64,000 bases of DNA from Sinorhizobium psoraleae (GCF_013283645.1 NZ_JABEKV010000008.1:62001-126000); one strand, 5' to 3'; shown: positions 34,867 to 44,164, numbered from the stretch's first letter. Program-made: numbers and translations. Notes: generated by a model not told the origin, from the sequence alone.

Positions 34867-36122
34867 TAGGCAGCATGATTCGCGGAAGTCCTAATCTTAG
34901 CGGCAAGGTCGCCGATATTGAAAACTCGGTGAAATTTCCATCACAAATATCGGTCGCAAAAGTCCGGTTTTTGCGACCGATATTTGCGACTGCTCAAGGT
35001 CCGCTTGGGAGGCATTGGCGTGAATTCGCGCTCGCCAAACGAACTTCCGCTCAGGCTCGAGAGCGAACATGGACTAGCCAACTGCAAACTTCCGCCTCTG
35101 GCGCACCCTGCTCGTTGCGACGAGCAAGACGAATGACGCTTTCTATGACGCCGTTGATCCGTTGGGCTGCGATGGAGTCGCTTCGTCTTTAAACGCCCTG
35201 ATCGGGAGTAGTGAGGAGGGCAGGCTCGAATTTGCACGAGCTCGTTTACAGAAATGACGGTTTTGAGAGCTTGGAGACAATCGAAGGTGACGGGGACCCA
35301 GGAAGCCGCTGTGAGCCCCATCAGCAGATGAGTCTGGAAGCAATCGTGCGCCCGTCATCTGACCGCCGTTCCTCCAGAACCGGTAGCAGGCTTTCCGACG
35401 ACCACCAGTCTGTCACCGGGAACATCACCTCTGGTCCTGGTCGCCGTTGACAGCCGTTCCCAGATGCCGTTTCGCCGGAATGGGACGACTCCGGCATGTA
35501 TTTGTCGATGGATAGCAAGTTCCCGCAAAGCAAGGTGTCATTGGCCTGGAACTCTGCGCCAATGATTGAGACCGATAATTTTTCTCGGTTTCAGGCGGCA
35601 CGAAGAGGCGGCTTCGGGCACACAGGCGGTCAGGACCTCCCCTCTTCTTTCAGCCGCTATCACCCGACGATGCCGAGAACCAGGAGACTAGAGCTTGAGG
35701 TGGAGCGGGCTTAGGACGATTCTGGTCGAAATCGATCCTTCCGTGCCAAATACGGGAATTGACGTGAGCGCAGCCGTCGCCTCGAAGCCCTCATCGTCCC
35801 CCTGCCGGAACCGCAGGTCGGCACTCTAGGGATTGTCGACGTCCTTGCCGCCACGGGTATGCTCTGACGGGAACACCGCTGAGTATTTTCAGGTCGGGAT
35901 GCCAGGATCGAGTAACCAACCCGTAGATCGTGTCGATCTCTCGGCCAATGCGGGGAAATGACCGTCGAGGTTCGCGGCCGCTCTCGCAATCGGTTGGACA
36001 ACAGGAACGGCAACGCGCGCAAGATGATGTCCAGCCTCACTTTCCTCGAATGCGACGGGTGGGGCGCGGCGGAGTGTGGGGCCACGAAAGCGGGAGACGC
36101 GTGGCGCCTCCCGCCGTTCTGG
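34867..36122. other. Gene-poor region of 1.25 kb
   Basis: Apart from the inverted repeat at 34945-34985 I find no supportable gene. A plus-strand stretch at about 35096-35260 reads open (WRTLLVATSKTNDAFYDAVD and onward) but has no start and no recognised family. Composition is mixed and the frames short, suggesting decayed DNA. Confidence 0.45.
34945..34985. repeat. Perfect 17-bp inverted repeat after the hydrolase gene
   Basis: AAATATCGGTCGCAAAA (34945-34961) and its exact complement TTTTGCGACCGATATTT (34969-34985) flank a 7-base spacer. It lies 79 bases after the hydrolase stop. It lacks the GC-stem/T-tail form of a terminator and shares TCGCAAAA...TTTTGCGA with the array upstream of the AraC gene, so it may be an operator or a small mobile palindrome. 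Confidence 0.8.
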
Positions 36123-36608
36123 CTATAGGGAAGCGGGACCTGCGGACCGGCCAAGGACTTCCTCATCGTTCTGCGGCAACTGACCGTTCGGGGTCATCTT
36201 GTCCACCGCGTCCGGGATCGATGTCGAAAGGCGCCTCAACAGTTCATTGTAATCCAGGCCGGTCTTTGCGGCCAACTCCTGAAGGGTATCCTTGCCGATC
36301 GACGATTCGACCTGTTCGGGCGAGATGCCTTGAGACGGCTTCTCGGCGCTTACCCAGGAGTCTGCCGCCTCCTGGTTTCCACCGTTCTTGAAAGCATCGA
36401 CAAGTTCTCCCACGCCTTTGCTGAGCGAACCTTCCTCGGAGCCGCCGAACATCTTGCCGAGTTCGCCGAGAATACCGCCGCTGTTCTGCGCGCCCGCCTT
36501 TGCATCCTGAAAGATCTGGCCAAGCTTATCGCGGTTCTGGTAGCCAGCGACCGCGAGCAGCCCCAATAGCGCCGCGAGCGACGGCATGGTGTTGCGAGAT
36601 GAAGCCAT
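36123..36608 (-). CDS. YidB-family (DUF937) protein
   Basis: A 161-residue YidB-like protein. It starts MASSRNTMPSLAALLGLLAV, has a glycine-rich middle and the conserved C-terminal block GISPEQVESSIGKDTLQELA then AKTGLDYNELLRRLSTSIPD and AVDKMTPNGQLP. The ATG at 36608 has AAGGA upstream. Function is unknown; members are often small stress-associated proteins. It is downstream of, and in line with, the GlsB/YeaQ-like gene (28 bases apart). Confidence 0.88.
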   Translation of the reverse strand: MASSRNTMPSLAALLGLLAVAGYQNRDKLGQIFQDAKAGAQNSGGILGELGKMFGGSEEGSLSKGVGELVDAFKNGGNQEAADSWVSAEKPSQGISPEQVESSIGKDTLQELAAKTGLDYNELLRRLSTSIPDAVDKMTPNGQLPQNDEEVLGRSAGPASL

Positions 36609-36636
36609 TGTCGGTTCCTTTCTGCTTGGTGAGCTC

Positions 36637-36888
36637 TTAAGCGCGCCGGGCGACGGCGCCCCATACGAGCAATACAATCACGGCGCCGACGATGGCGCCG
36701 ATGAACCCGGCGCCCTGGTTGGCGTTGTACCACCCCAATGCCTGCCCCAGATAGGAGGCCACGAAAGCCCCCACAATGCCCAAGATTGTCGTCAGGACGA
36801 AGCCTTTCGGCTCGTTTTCGCCGGGCACGATGAGCTTCGCCACGATCCCGGCGGCAAAGCCAATGATGATGGTCCAGATTATACCCAT
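36637..36888 (-). CDS. GlsB/YeaQ/YmgE-family stress-response membrane protein
   Basis: An 83-residue transglycosylase-associated family protein. It starts MGIIWTIIIGFAAGIVAKLI, continues VPGENEPKGFVLTTILGIVG and has three hydrophobic helices with conserved glycines. The ATG at 36888 follows GAGGGA; 18 upstream codons are not needed. Homologues are induced by general stress. It is probably co-transcribed with the YidB-like gene. Confidence 0.92.
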   Translation of the reverse strand: MGIIWTIIIGFAAGIVAKLIVPGENEPKGFVLTTILGIVGAFVASYLGQALGWYNANQGAGFIGAIVGAVIVLLVWGAVARRA

Positions 36889-37651
36889 TCCAGAAGTCCC
36901 TCGTTTAAGCAGGCGGCGTGAACGCAAGCCTGCTGATTGCATCCGCGGGCTCCGAGGCTCCCGTCTTTTGGAAACAACAAAAGGGGCATGAGAAAATCAC
37001 ACATAGCGCCGCCCTGCAAGAAGCAGCCTTATGTCTTTTGCCGGCTCTCGCAACCAATAGCGAAGGTCGCCGTTCAGTTCGGCCGCCCGAATCTGCATGA
37101 GCATGTGAGCGATGGCCGAATGCGTCGAAGGCTTCCCCCTGCGTCACGCCGGGACGCCCGCCGAAGTCGGCGCGCTCGTCGCCGCAATCCAAGGGCACAA
37201 GAGCCGCGGAACCGGCATTCTGAACAACGAGAGCGGCGTGTCGCACGTTTCAACGATGTCAGCGAATGGATCGTATCGGAGGTTCCCTCTATGCGCATCG
37301 TTTCCGGTAACTCTGGGAACGGCCCGCGCGCGACTTTTTAGGAGAAGATTGCCAGGGTAAAGGCGCAGTTCAATCCGCAGAACGTCGAGGTCGGCATCCG
37401 CAAGCTGATCTTCCTGGCCCGCAACAATGCCGATGGTGCGCCATCTGATCCAGAAGGTGGTGATCGGCAAGACACCGGGTCATCAGCCGGCAACATGGTG
37501 CACGGCTCGACTGCCAGCGTCATGGCATCTATGGAGGTGCTCGAGCTGATGGAGCGTCAGTTCATCGTAGCCGCAGAACGATCTGACGGAGAAGCTAGAC
37601 TCTGGCGAGACCGACACGGAGGCCAAAAACAAAAGCTCCTCGACGCTTAGC
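36889..37651. other. Gene-poor region upstream of the relaxase remnant
   Basis: About 760 bases. Broken plus-strand stretches read VEGFPLRHAGTPAEVGALVA (about 37115-37180) and NPQNVEVGIRKLIFLARNNA (about 37363-37430), but neither has an identifiable family nor an intact frame. It is likely debris next to the relaxase fragment. Confidence 0.4.
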
Positions 37652-37825
37652 CAACGCCTCACCCTCTCCTCCGGTCGCTTCGCCATGATTGACAACGGCC
37701 TTGGCTTCCAGCTCGTCCCCTGGTCGCGCGAACTCGACCGCAAGCTCGGCCAGCACGTCGCCGGCGTCGCCAGGGAGAGCGGCAGCATCGAGTGGTCGAT
37801 CGGCCGCAAACGCGACCTCGGCCTT
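37652..37825 (+). pseudogene. C-terminal remnant of a DUF3363/VirD2-like relaxase
   Basis: The plus frame reads QRLTLSSGRFAMIDNGLGF, then QLVPWSRELDRKLGQHVAGV and GSIEWSIGRKRDLGL. This is the characteristic end of relaxase/mobilization nuclease proteins with a DUF3363 domain (typically GRFAMIDDGLGFQLVPW...GxxxSFGRKRGLGL). All upstream relaxase domains are absent. The recognisable sequence stops at 37825, the last base of the convergent ABC exporter gene, which marks a recombination junction. It indicates an old conjugative element. Confidence 0.6.
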
Positions 37826-39492
37826 TACGAGTCGGCTAGACCACCGCCATTGAGGGGAATGACCCTATCGGTCTCTGAGATCACGCTTCGCCGATGGGTG
37901 ATCGCGAGCACGGTCACATCCGGCGAGAGCATGCGGATATGTTCCATGATGTCGCGCTCGGTCGTCTCATCGAGCGCCGAGCTGGCCTCGTCGAGAAAGA
38001 GGATCGCTGGATCGCCGTAGAGCGCGCGGGCGATGGCGATGCGCTGACGCTCGCCGCCCGATAGCTTCAGGCCTCGTTCGCCAACCGTCGTCTCGAGGCC
38101 CTCGGGCAGAGCCTCGATGAAGGACAGGATCGCCGCCTTCTCGGCCGCCCGGCGCAAGCGTTTCTCATCGCGCGCCCGGCCGAGCAGAATGTTGTCAGCC
38201 AGGCTCTCGTTGAGCAGCACGACCTCCTGCGGCACGACGGCAACCGCGCTGTACCAGTCTGCCTGGTCGATGGTCGCTAGATCGACGCCATCGACGAGGA
38301 TGCGCCCCTGATCCGGTTCGATCGATTTCAGCGCTAGCCTGAAGATCGTAGACTTGCCGGAGCCGGTCTCGCCGACGAGGAAAGTGATGGCACCGCGCTC
38401 GGCGGTGAAGTCGATATCCTTCACACCACGCCTGTTGCCATAGGCGTAGCTGACACGCTCGGCGACGATGCGGCCCTCGGTCGGCACGAAGCTCGGCGCA
38501 TGCGACACCTGCCGCTCCTCGGGGGCCGCCCACATGGTTGCGAGTGGGACGAGGGCCGCCCGCGAGCGCGCCACGTCATCGATGGCGTGAGCGATCATCT
38601 CGAAGGGCATGTTGAGCTGCAGCAGCAGCGTGTTGAACAGGACGATGTCGCCGATGGTCAGCGCGCCGGCCTCGTAACGCGGCAAGAGTAGCCAGAGGGT
38701 GACGGCGAACTGGATGGTGAGCCCCACCCCTAGCACAGCGATGTAGCCGAGACGCTGCAGCACATAGGCGCGCCAGTTGTCGCGCACTTCTTCGGCCTGC
38801 GCCGTGAAGCGCCGGCTCATCCAGCCATGGCTGCCGAAATGCCGCAGCGTCTCCATGGCATTCATGGCGTTGCCGACGAAGCGGGCATTCTCCTGGCCGG
38901 CCTCAATAGCCTTGTCGAGGAAGACGTGGGCCCCACGCGCGGAGATGAGTGTGAGGGTGACGGCGGCGACGCCGTAAACCACGACGATTGCCGTCACCTC
39001 GATGTTGATCAACGCACCAAGGGTGGCGAGCGTGAGCAGGATCTGCGTTGCGCCGGGGATGAAAACGATGAGGCCGAGCTGCACCAGCGTCGTCAGCGCC
39101 TCGCGTCCACGCGCGCTCGCATTCTGGATCTCGGCCGGGTTGTGCTCGACAAAGAAGGTACTGGTCTTCTTCAGGATGCGTTCAAAGAAGCGCGTACCGC
39201 TGATGAAGCCGAGATTCTCCGCGCTCATGAAAGAGAGGTACTGCATCATGTGCTGCAGCGCCGACGAGAGCCCCAGGAGCACGGCATAGGCCACGAATCC
39301 CCAGGCGAGTATCCGCAGGAAGCCCTCCTGCGGCAAACGATCGATCAGCCGCGAGAAGAGAAAGGGCCCGGCGACGCTCGCAACGCTGGAGAGCAAGACG
39401 ACCACGGCGACGAGGAACAGCATCCAGCGGTCGGACTTCCAGTACGCGCGGAGGATTTCGGAGATCGGAGCGAGAACGGCAGGTTTGGTCAT
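37825..39492 (-). CDS. ABC exporter (fused membrane and ATPase domains, ATM1/HMT1-like)
   Basis: A 555-residue half-transporter. The N-terminal domain has six helices (from WMLFLVAVVVLLSSVASVAG to the segment ending DIVLFNTLLLQLNMPFEMIA) and contains FFERILKKTSTFFVEHNPAE, resembling heavy-metal/glutathione-type exporters. The ATPase has Walker A GETGSGKST, signature LSGGERQRIAIA and Walker B AILFLDEASSALDE. It should act as a homodimer exporting a small conjugate or lipid; the substrate is unknown. It stands alone; its stop meets the relaxase remnant, so its neighbourhood was rearranged. Confidence 0.92.
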   Translation of the reverse strand: MTKPAVLAPISEILRAYWKSDRWMLFLVAVVVLLSSVASVAGPFLFSRLIDRLPQEGFLRILAWGFVAYAVLLGLSSALQHMMQYLSFMSAENLGFISGTRFFERILKKTSTFFVEHNPAEIQNASARGREALTTLVQLGLIVFIPGATQILLTLATLGALINIEVTAIVVVYGVAAVTLTLISARGAHVFLDKAIEAGQENARFVGNAMNAMETLRHFGSHGWMSRRFTAQAEEVRDNWRAYVLQRLGYIAVLGVGLTIQFAVTLWLLLPRYEAGALTIGDIVLFNTLLLQLNMPFEMIAHAIDDVARSRAALVPLATMWAAPEERQVSHAPSFVPTEGRIVAERVSYAYGNRRGVKDIDFTAERGAITFLVGETGSGKSTIFRLALKSIEPDQGRILVDGVDLATIDQADWYSAVAVVPQEVVLLNESLADNILLGRARDEKRLRRAAEKAAILSFIEALPEGLETTVGERGLKLSGGERQRIAIARALYGDPAILFLDEASSALDETTERDIMEHIRMLSPDVTVLAITHRRSVISETDRVIPLNGGGLADS

Positions 39493-39936
39493 TGGTCGGC
39501 ACTGATCGCGTTCGGGGACAGTCAGACTCTTGACCGCCGAACGACGCGGAGCCTTTTGGTGGACATGCCTTGCTGGGGAAAGAACTGTGCCACCCGGCTG
39601 CTGGGTATATCAAGTTAGTTAGTATCTGGGATTAAGATAGATGTCCGTTTCCCATGGCTGAGTTGGAACTCCCGTTACGACCGCTTCGCCATTCCGTCCG
39701 CAGGCTCGGCGGCTTCCGGTCCAGCTCTTGTCCTCTCCACAATCAGCGTCCGTTGGAAGTCCACCAGCAGATCGCGAATGAAAAGCTACCTGCGTGCGAT
39801 CATAAGCCGAATCGAAGTTGGGGACCGGACTATCAAAATCAATGGCCGCATTGCGGACCTTGCTGAATGTGATTTGGCGCCTGAGGGAACAGGTAGGCTG
39901 ATTTGGTTTCGCCTGAAATCCCGTTACAGTCTGAAT
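39493..39936. other. Intergenic region with possible recombinase debris
   Basis: About 440 bases between the ABC exporter start and the end of the toxin gene. Only the weak recombinase-like tail at 39778-39930 stands out. Confidence 0.4.
39778..39930 (+). pseudogene. Possible C-terminal remnant of a large serine recombinase
   Basis: The frame reads MKSYLRAIISRIEVGDRTIK then INGRIADLAECDLA. The pattern (hydrophobic helix, V/I-S-R-I-x-V, R-I-x-I-x-G, L-x) resembles the tail of large serine recombinases. There is no start, catalytic domain or zinc ribbon, and the match is by eye only. Confidence 0.3.
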
Positions 39937-40356
39937 TCATCGGTGGTCCCAAGGGTTTACTACGATGACTCCTGCCGCTTCGAAGGGGCTGGTGTCGCGC
40001 GTCGCTACGATAAATCCCTTGGAGGCGGCAATGGCGGCAATATATCCGTCGGGCGTCGGGAATCGCTTCCCGGCCGCTCGCGCCGCCATCGCTAGGTCGG
40101 CATAATGCCGAGCAGCGCCGATGTCGAAGGGCAGCACGCGATGGCCAAACAGTTCGAGCACGCCGTCAAGCGTTTCGGTCAGAGCCTGCTCGCGCCGCCC
40201 GTCAGGCAACGCACCGATACCAAACAACAGCTCGGCTAGCGTCACACTGGACAGATATAGGGTTTCAGCGACCTGCTCGTTCAACCATGAGCGCACAGCC
40301 GGATCGGGTTCTGGTTTCATCGCCTCGGAGACGACATTCGTATCCAAGACGATCAT
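39937..40356 (-). CDS. PIN-domain toxin (VapC/FitB-like)
   Basis: A 139-residue PIN-domain ribonuclease. Acidic catalytic residues appear in MIVLDTNVVSE (D5), SSVTLAELLFG (E), PTPDGYIAAIAASKG (D) and VATRDTSPFE (D). It would cleave RNA when its antitoxin is degraded. It overlaps the antitoxin gene by four bases (ATGA), the usual type II toxin-antitoxin layout. Length is normal for FitB-like VapC proteins. Confidence 0.93.
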   Translation of the reverse strand: MIVLDTNVVSEAMKPEPDPAVRSWLNEQVAETLYLSSVTLAELLFGIGALPDGRREQALTETLDGVLELFGHRVLPFDIGAARHYADLAMAARAAGKRFPTPDGYIAAIAASKGFIVATRDTSPFEAAGVIVVNPWDHR

Positions 40357-40607
40357 TCAAACCTCATTGGTTCCGCCGGCGCCCCATCACGTAGCTGGTC
40401 AAACACTGCGAAGTCATCATTGGTCAGTCCCAGCCGCCGGCCGAGCTCCGCCAAGGCATCTCCTATACGAACGCGCTGCTCGGGCTTCACTACACTTTCC
40501 AAAATCTCACGGACTTCCGCTTCGGTGCTGCGGCCGCGCATCGCCGCGCGCACGCGCAAAGCGCGGTGCACCTCATCGGGCACGTTCCGAACTGTCAGGA
40601 TAGCCAT
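40353..40607 (-). CDS. Ribbon-helix-helix antitoxin (FitA/VapB-like)
   Basis: An 84-residue antitoxin. The N-terminal ribbon-helix-helix AILTVRNVPDEVHRALRVRA with MRGRSTEAEVREILE is typical of FitA/StbC-like proteins; the C-terminal DFAVFDQLRDG region should bind the toxin. The ATG at 40607 has GAGGG upstream, better than the TTG six bases earlier. It precedes and overlaps the PIN toxin and should autoregulate the pair. Confidence 0.92.
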   Translation of the reverse strand: MAILTVRNVPDEVHRALRVRAAMRGRSTEAEVREILESVVKPEQRVRIGDALAELGRRLGLTNDDFAVFDQLRDGAPAEPMRFE

Positions 40608-41092
40608 AGTCAAACCCTCGCACTCGCCTTCAATGACAGCAATATAATCGTTATGCAGTCATCTCGCAAGTTTTCAGCGAGTGACCTTTGCGACTCCGTA
40701 AGGGGCAGCCGCTCAAACAATCAAGCAATCGCCGGGATATCGAATAGGACAAGGGTCGCGGCTCAGCCACTAATCACAATGGAGGCAATCGCGCAGCTGC
40801 ACCGTTCCAGCCGATACATTACGCGATTTTCGAAGCACAGAACGGGGACATCATCTACAGCGCGCTTCTAGTCTCGTGGAGGTAGGGCTGCTCTCGACCA
40901 TCCTCTGCCGTTCCGGGGCGCGCCAGAAGGGAAATCGTGACCCATATCCGATTGGGGCCGGCAACAGGTGAGGATTGAGCGTTGATCTTCCCCCGCCACC
41001 GGCAATGCACGCCGACATTGCTCTCCTGACGCATTTTGGTCCCCCTAACTTCGATGTTTCTGTTACACTCTATTCCTAACCGGGGACTCGAA
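40608..41092. other. Intergenic region with a repeated element
   Basis: About 480 bases between the antitoxin start and the sensor kinase, both leaving in opposite directions. It contains the element at 40804-40830 also found near the cold-shock gene. No gene is supported. Confidence 0.45.
40804..40830. repeat. 27-base element, copy 1 (see 51073)
   Basis: Begins GTTCCAGCCGATACATTACG and matches 24 of 27 bases at 51073-51099. It lies 262 bases before the sensor kinase ATG. Copies before two stress-type genes suggest either a shared regulatory element or a small dispersed repeat. Confidence 0.6.
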
Positions 41093-42163
41093 ATGACTTC
41101 CGACAATTTGCCTGAACAGGTCGACCGACTTCTCGACAATGCCGATCTGGCGGAAGCTCTCGAAAACAAACAATTCAAACGATTTCTCGATCAAGTACCG
41201 ATCGCTCTCGTCCTCTCTAAAATCGGCTCTCGGGGAGACCGAATTATCTACGCCAACCCAGAGTTCGAGCGCCTTTCAGGATTGGCCGCGTCGGAGGTTG
41301 AGAACAAGGATTGGGGCGTGCTTGAAGCAGAACCTGCCGTCGCGCAGGAAATGTCATCGCTCGGTCAAGCCATTGTGATCCAGACCGACCACGTCGGAAC
41401 CTTCAAAAGAAGTACTGGGGACACGACGTCCATCATGGACGTCTATTCAAGTGTGGTCGAAGATGACGGGGGAACGCCGTGTTTCCGCCTGGTCGCACTT
41501 GTGGATGTGACCGAGCACCGGCAGGCCGAGCGCGAGGAGTTCGAAAACCGTATCAAAGAGCAGGATCTCCTGCTTCGGGAGCTGCAACACCGTGTGAAGA
41601 ACAACCTTCAGATGATCACGGCACTAATCCGCCTCGAAGCACGCAGCAATCCGGCCCCAGACACGAGGTCCTTCGAAAGGTTGGCCGGGCGGATTGAAGC
41701 CCTCACCACCCTGTATCAAGCCCTGGCAAAGGGAGAGAGCCCTCAGAAGGTGGATCTTGGCGTCTATATCGGTCAGATCGCATCCGCCGTCATGGCGTCG
41801 AACGCTTGCGATGGGGTCAGCCTTGACATGAAAATTGACCCATATCCCGTTTCGATTAACGTCGCCATGCCAACGGGCCTGGTCGTCAACGAACTGCTCA
41901 CTAACGCGCTCAAGCATGCTTTCACGGGGCGCGAAGAAGGGGTAATCACTTTGCGAAGCACTTTCGGGGATGATGGTTATCGTGTGATCGTTGCGGACGA
42001 CGGAATAGGTCTGCCCGAAGGGGAAATCTGGCCCAAACACGGCAAGCTTGGCGAGTTGATCGTGCAATCGCTGCGCGAAAACTCTAAAGCTGATTTCCAG
42101 ATGATCTCCGCTCCGGGTCGGGGCACACGCGCAACGATAAGTTTCAGACACAGCTCTCCCTAA
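41093..42163 (+). CDS. PAS-HisKA_2 sensor histidine kinase
   Basis: A 356-residue soluble kinase. A PAS domain (about 35-145, with IIYANPEFERLSGL and the following ...FRLVALVDVTEHRQAE) precedes the dimerisation segment LLLRELQHRVKNNLQMI, whose H166 is the phosphorylation site, as in HisKA_2/HWE-type kinases common in Rhizobiales. The ATPase has NELLTNALKHAF and DDGIGLPEG. The ATG at 41093 follows GGGGA. PAS chemistry suggests light, redox or small-molecule sensing; an LOV cysteine motif (NCRFLQ) is absent. No response regulator gene is adjacent. Confidence 0.9.
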   Translation: MTSDNLPEQVDRLLDNADLAEALENKQFKRFLDQVPIALVLSKIGSRGDRIIYANPEFERLSGLAASEVENKDWGVLEAEPAVAQEMSSLGQAIVIQTDHVGTFKRSTGDTTSIMDVYSSVVEDDGGTPCFRLVALVDVTEHRQAEREEFENRIKEQDLLLRELQHRVKNNLQMITALIRLEARSNPAPDTRSFERLAGRIEALTTLYQALAKGESPQKVDLGVYIGQIASAVMASNACDGVSLDMKIDPYPVSINVAMPTGLVVNELLTNALKHAFTGREEGVITLRSTFGDDGYRVIVADDGIGLPEGEIWPKHGKLGELIVQSLRENSKADFQMISAPGRGTRATISFRHSSP

Positions 42164-42536
42164 CTTTTTTGGTCGTGGCAGAGATACCAGGACCTATCCC
42201 AAACCCCGTTTCACGATGGTTGGAGCCTGGTTGGGCAGCGACTGGATCGAATTCGTGCGTTACCCGCGCGAGGCGTTTTTGGGGGCGGCGGATGCAACCA
42301 GGCGATCACTACTCACGGGCGCTTCGGATTATCCCCGACCCGCTGTTGGATTTTTTTGAGCCATTTGCGGTCAAATGACCCGCGTCCTAACAGACTTGAT
42401 TCTGATCAATGTGGATGATCCGTGGCGCAGCTATCGGCCGTCTTCTCGACATCAGGCTGTGCGAATGTAGTGATGTCTGGTGAAAATCTCACTCTGCCTA
42501 CCACTTGCATTAACGACAATCGTCTAACGTCGGGTC
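42164..42536. other. Intergenic region, nothing recognised
   Basis: About 370 bases between the kinase stop and the diguanylate cyclase ATG. No gene and no clear promoter element found. Confidence 0.4.
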
Positions 42537-43472
42537 ATGGATAAGGACATCACGCGACTAGCTGAACTATTCGAGTCCTCCCCTGTTCTCGCGGCGGTCT
42601 ACGACGAGTTTGACCGACTTCGTTACGCGAACACGGCGTTTCGAGCGGCGTACTTCATCGAGCCGGATGAGACACCCTTTTGGCCCGATCTGATGCGGCG
42701 GAATTTTCATGCCAAACGCGGGACTGTTATCCACGCTGCAGACTTTGAAGAGTGGCTGATCGCGACCCAGTCTCGCCGCGGGAAGGTTGGCTTCAGAGCC
42801 TTTGAAACCGATCTGATCGACGGACGTTGGCTGTGGATGACCGAGACGGTCCAGAAAGACGGATGGATGCTTTGTGTTGCCAGCGATGTGACGGGCTTAA
42901 GGGCCAAGACGCGCACCGTCCGGCAGGACCGGGATCTGGCGATAAAAGCCTCCTATACCGACGAATTGACGGGCGTTGCCAATCGCCGCTTCGTCACCGC
43001 GCGAATCGAAGACATGTTGCACCCGCGAGGGGACGATGACACGCCGCTAGGCTGCCTTTGCGTCCTCGACATCGACCGCTTCAAGAGCGTCAACGACCAG
43101 TATGGCCATCAGATCGGCGACCTGGTGCTCAGAGACTTTGCAAAGAGGGTCCATCGCCTGGTCCGGCGCACCGACTGCTTCGGACGTATCGGCGGAGAGG
43201 AGTTCGTGCTCACACTTCCAGCCACTCCCGTCGGGCAGGCACACTTGATCGTCGATCGGATGCTCGCCTCCGTGCGCAAATCCAGGCCATTGCCGGAGCA
43301 TCCGGACTTCCGATACACATTCTCGGCAGGCATTGCGTGCGCCCAGTCCGGGGATACGGCTATTAGCCTCTATGCCCGCGCAGACCGGGCACTTTACATG
43401 GCAAAGCTTGGTGGCCGCGATCGTATTCACACAGACGATTCGCCTGCCGATCGATCCGCCAATGCCGGATGA
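42537..43472 (+). CDS. PAS-GGDEF diguanylate cyclase
   Basis: A 311-residue protein that should make cyclic di-GMP. A PAS-like domain (about 5-125, RLRYANTAFRAAYFIEPDET) is followed by GGDEF (about 140-300). The active motif is GGEEF at 219-223, so it is predicted active. The product-inhibition I-site R-x-x-D is intact (R210 to D213, five residues before the motif). YTDELTGVANRR and VLDIDRFKSVND are the other conserved blocks. It has no EAL domain and no membrane anchor. It follows the sensor kinase in the same direction. Confidence 0.95.
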   Translation: MDKDITRLAELFESSPVLAAVYDEFDRLRYANTAFRAAYFIEPDETPFWPDLMRRNFHAKRGTVIHAADFEEWLIATQSRRGKVGFRAFETDLIDGRWLWMTETVQKDGWMLCVASDVTGLRAKTRTVRQDRDLAIKASYTDELTGVANRRFVTARIEDMLHPRGDDDTPLGCLCVLDIDRFKSVNDQYGHQIGDLVLRDFAKRVHRLVRRTDCFGRIGGEEFVLTLPATPVGQAHLIVDRMLASVRKSRPLPEHPDFRYTFSAGIACAQSGDTAISLYARADRALYMAKLGGRDRIHTDDSPADRSANAG

Positions 43473-43605
43473 TGTGAAGGAGGGGCCGGTGCAGCGACCA
43501 ACAAGGTGGTCACCACCGCCGTCAGGTGGAGATTTGACGACCGGACTACGGGGAGGTATCCGCGCAGCCGCCGCATTACAGTCGGCTACTGGCGTGTTCG
43601 ACATT

Positions 43606-43926
43606 TCACTGGCCGTGTACTTTAGGCGCTCTGACACCGCGAAACACACCAAGGGCCGCTCCAAGCGTGCCGCCAGCGACCAGCCCTGCAGAACCGCCAG
43701 CAAGGAACGCAATCAGACAGTTGAGGAAAACAGTCCCTTCACCGGAATCCGGCAGGAGAATGATTGCGGCGACGAGACCGATCAGACCACCGATCGCTCC
43801 AAATGCAATTGCAAACAGCGTCACGGACTCCGAAGGATCGATCTGCCGGTCCGGCAGCTCTTTCTGCATCGAATTTGACCTCTCCGTGGGAGAGCGGCTG
43901 TCCACGCGTTCATCCCTGCTCGGCAT
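43606..43926 (-). CDS. Small membrane protein at the end of the cbb3 operon
   Basis: A 106-residue protein with two helices: SVTLFAIAFGAIGGLIGLVA then AIILLPDS, and FLNCLIAFLAGGSAGLVAGG with TLGAALGVF. The ATG at 43926 has GGAGG five bases upstream and overlaps the ccoS end by 17 bases; a start at 43956 is possible but lacks a good ribosome site. The glycine-rich second helix suggests packing in the membrane. It is last in the oxidase operon, but no role is known. Confidence 0.65.
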   Translation of the reverse strand: MPSRDERVDSRSPTERSNSMQKELPDRQIDPSESVTLFAIAFGAIGGLIGLVAAIILLPDSGEGTVFLNCLIAFLAGGSAGLVAGGTLGAALGVFRGVRAPKVHGQ

Positions 43927-44164
43927 TGGATCCTCCGGGATGGAGTTTCGGTTCATCGTTATCTTCCGATCGGGAACGCTGATACCTGCTCACAGTTCCT
44001 TCTACTGCCATTGGTGCCTCGTCCGCCTCGTCGTCCAACAAGACCCTTTCTGCGGCCCCGTCGAGATCATCATATTGCCCGGAACGAAGCGACCAGAGAA
44101 ATGCCAGGAGGCCTACCGCGCCCATCGCCAAGGCAATCGGTATGAGAACAGCGAGGTAGTTCAT
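43910..44164 (-). CDS. ccoS: cbb3-type cytochrome oxidase assembly protein CcoS
   Basis: An 84-residue protein beginning MNYLAVLIPIALAMGAVGLL then AFLWSLRSGQYDDLDGAAERVL. The single N-terminal helix followed by FLWSLRSGQYDDLDGAA-x-R-x-L is the CcoS/FixS signature. It is needed for incorporation of heme and copper into CcoN. It overlaps ccoI by four bases (ATGA). The acidic C-terminal tail (LLDDEADEAP...) is longer than in many CcoS proteins. Confidence 0.93.
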   Translation of the reverse strand: MNYLAVLIPIALAMGAVGLLAFLWSLRSGQYDDLDGAAERVLLDDEADEAPMAVEGTVSRYQRSRSEDNDEPKLHPGGSNAEQG

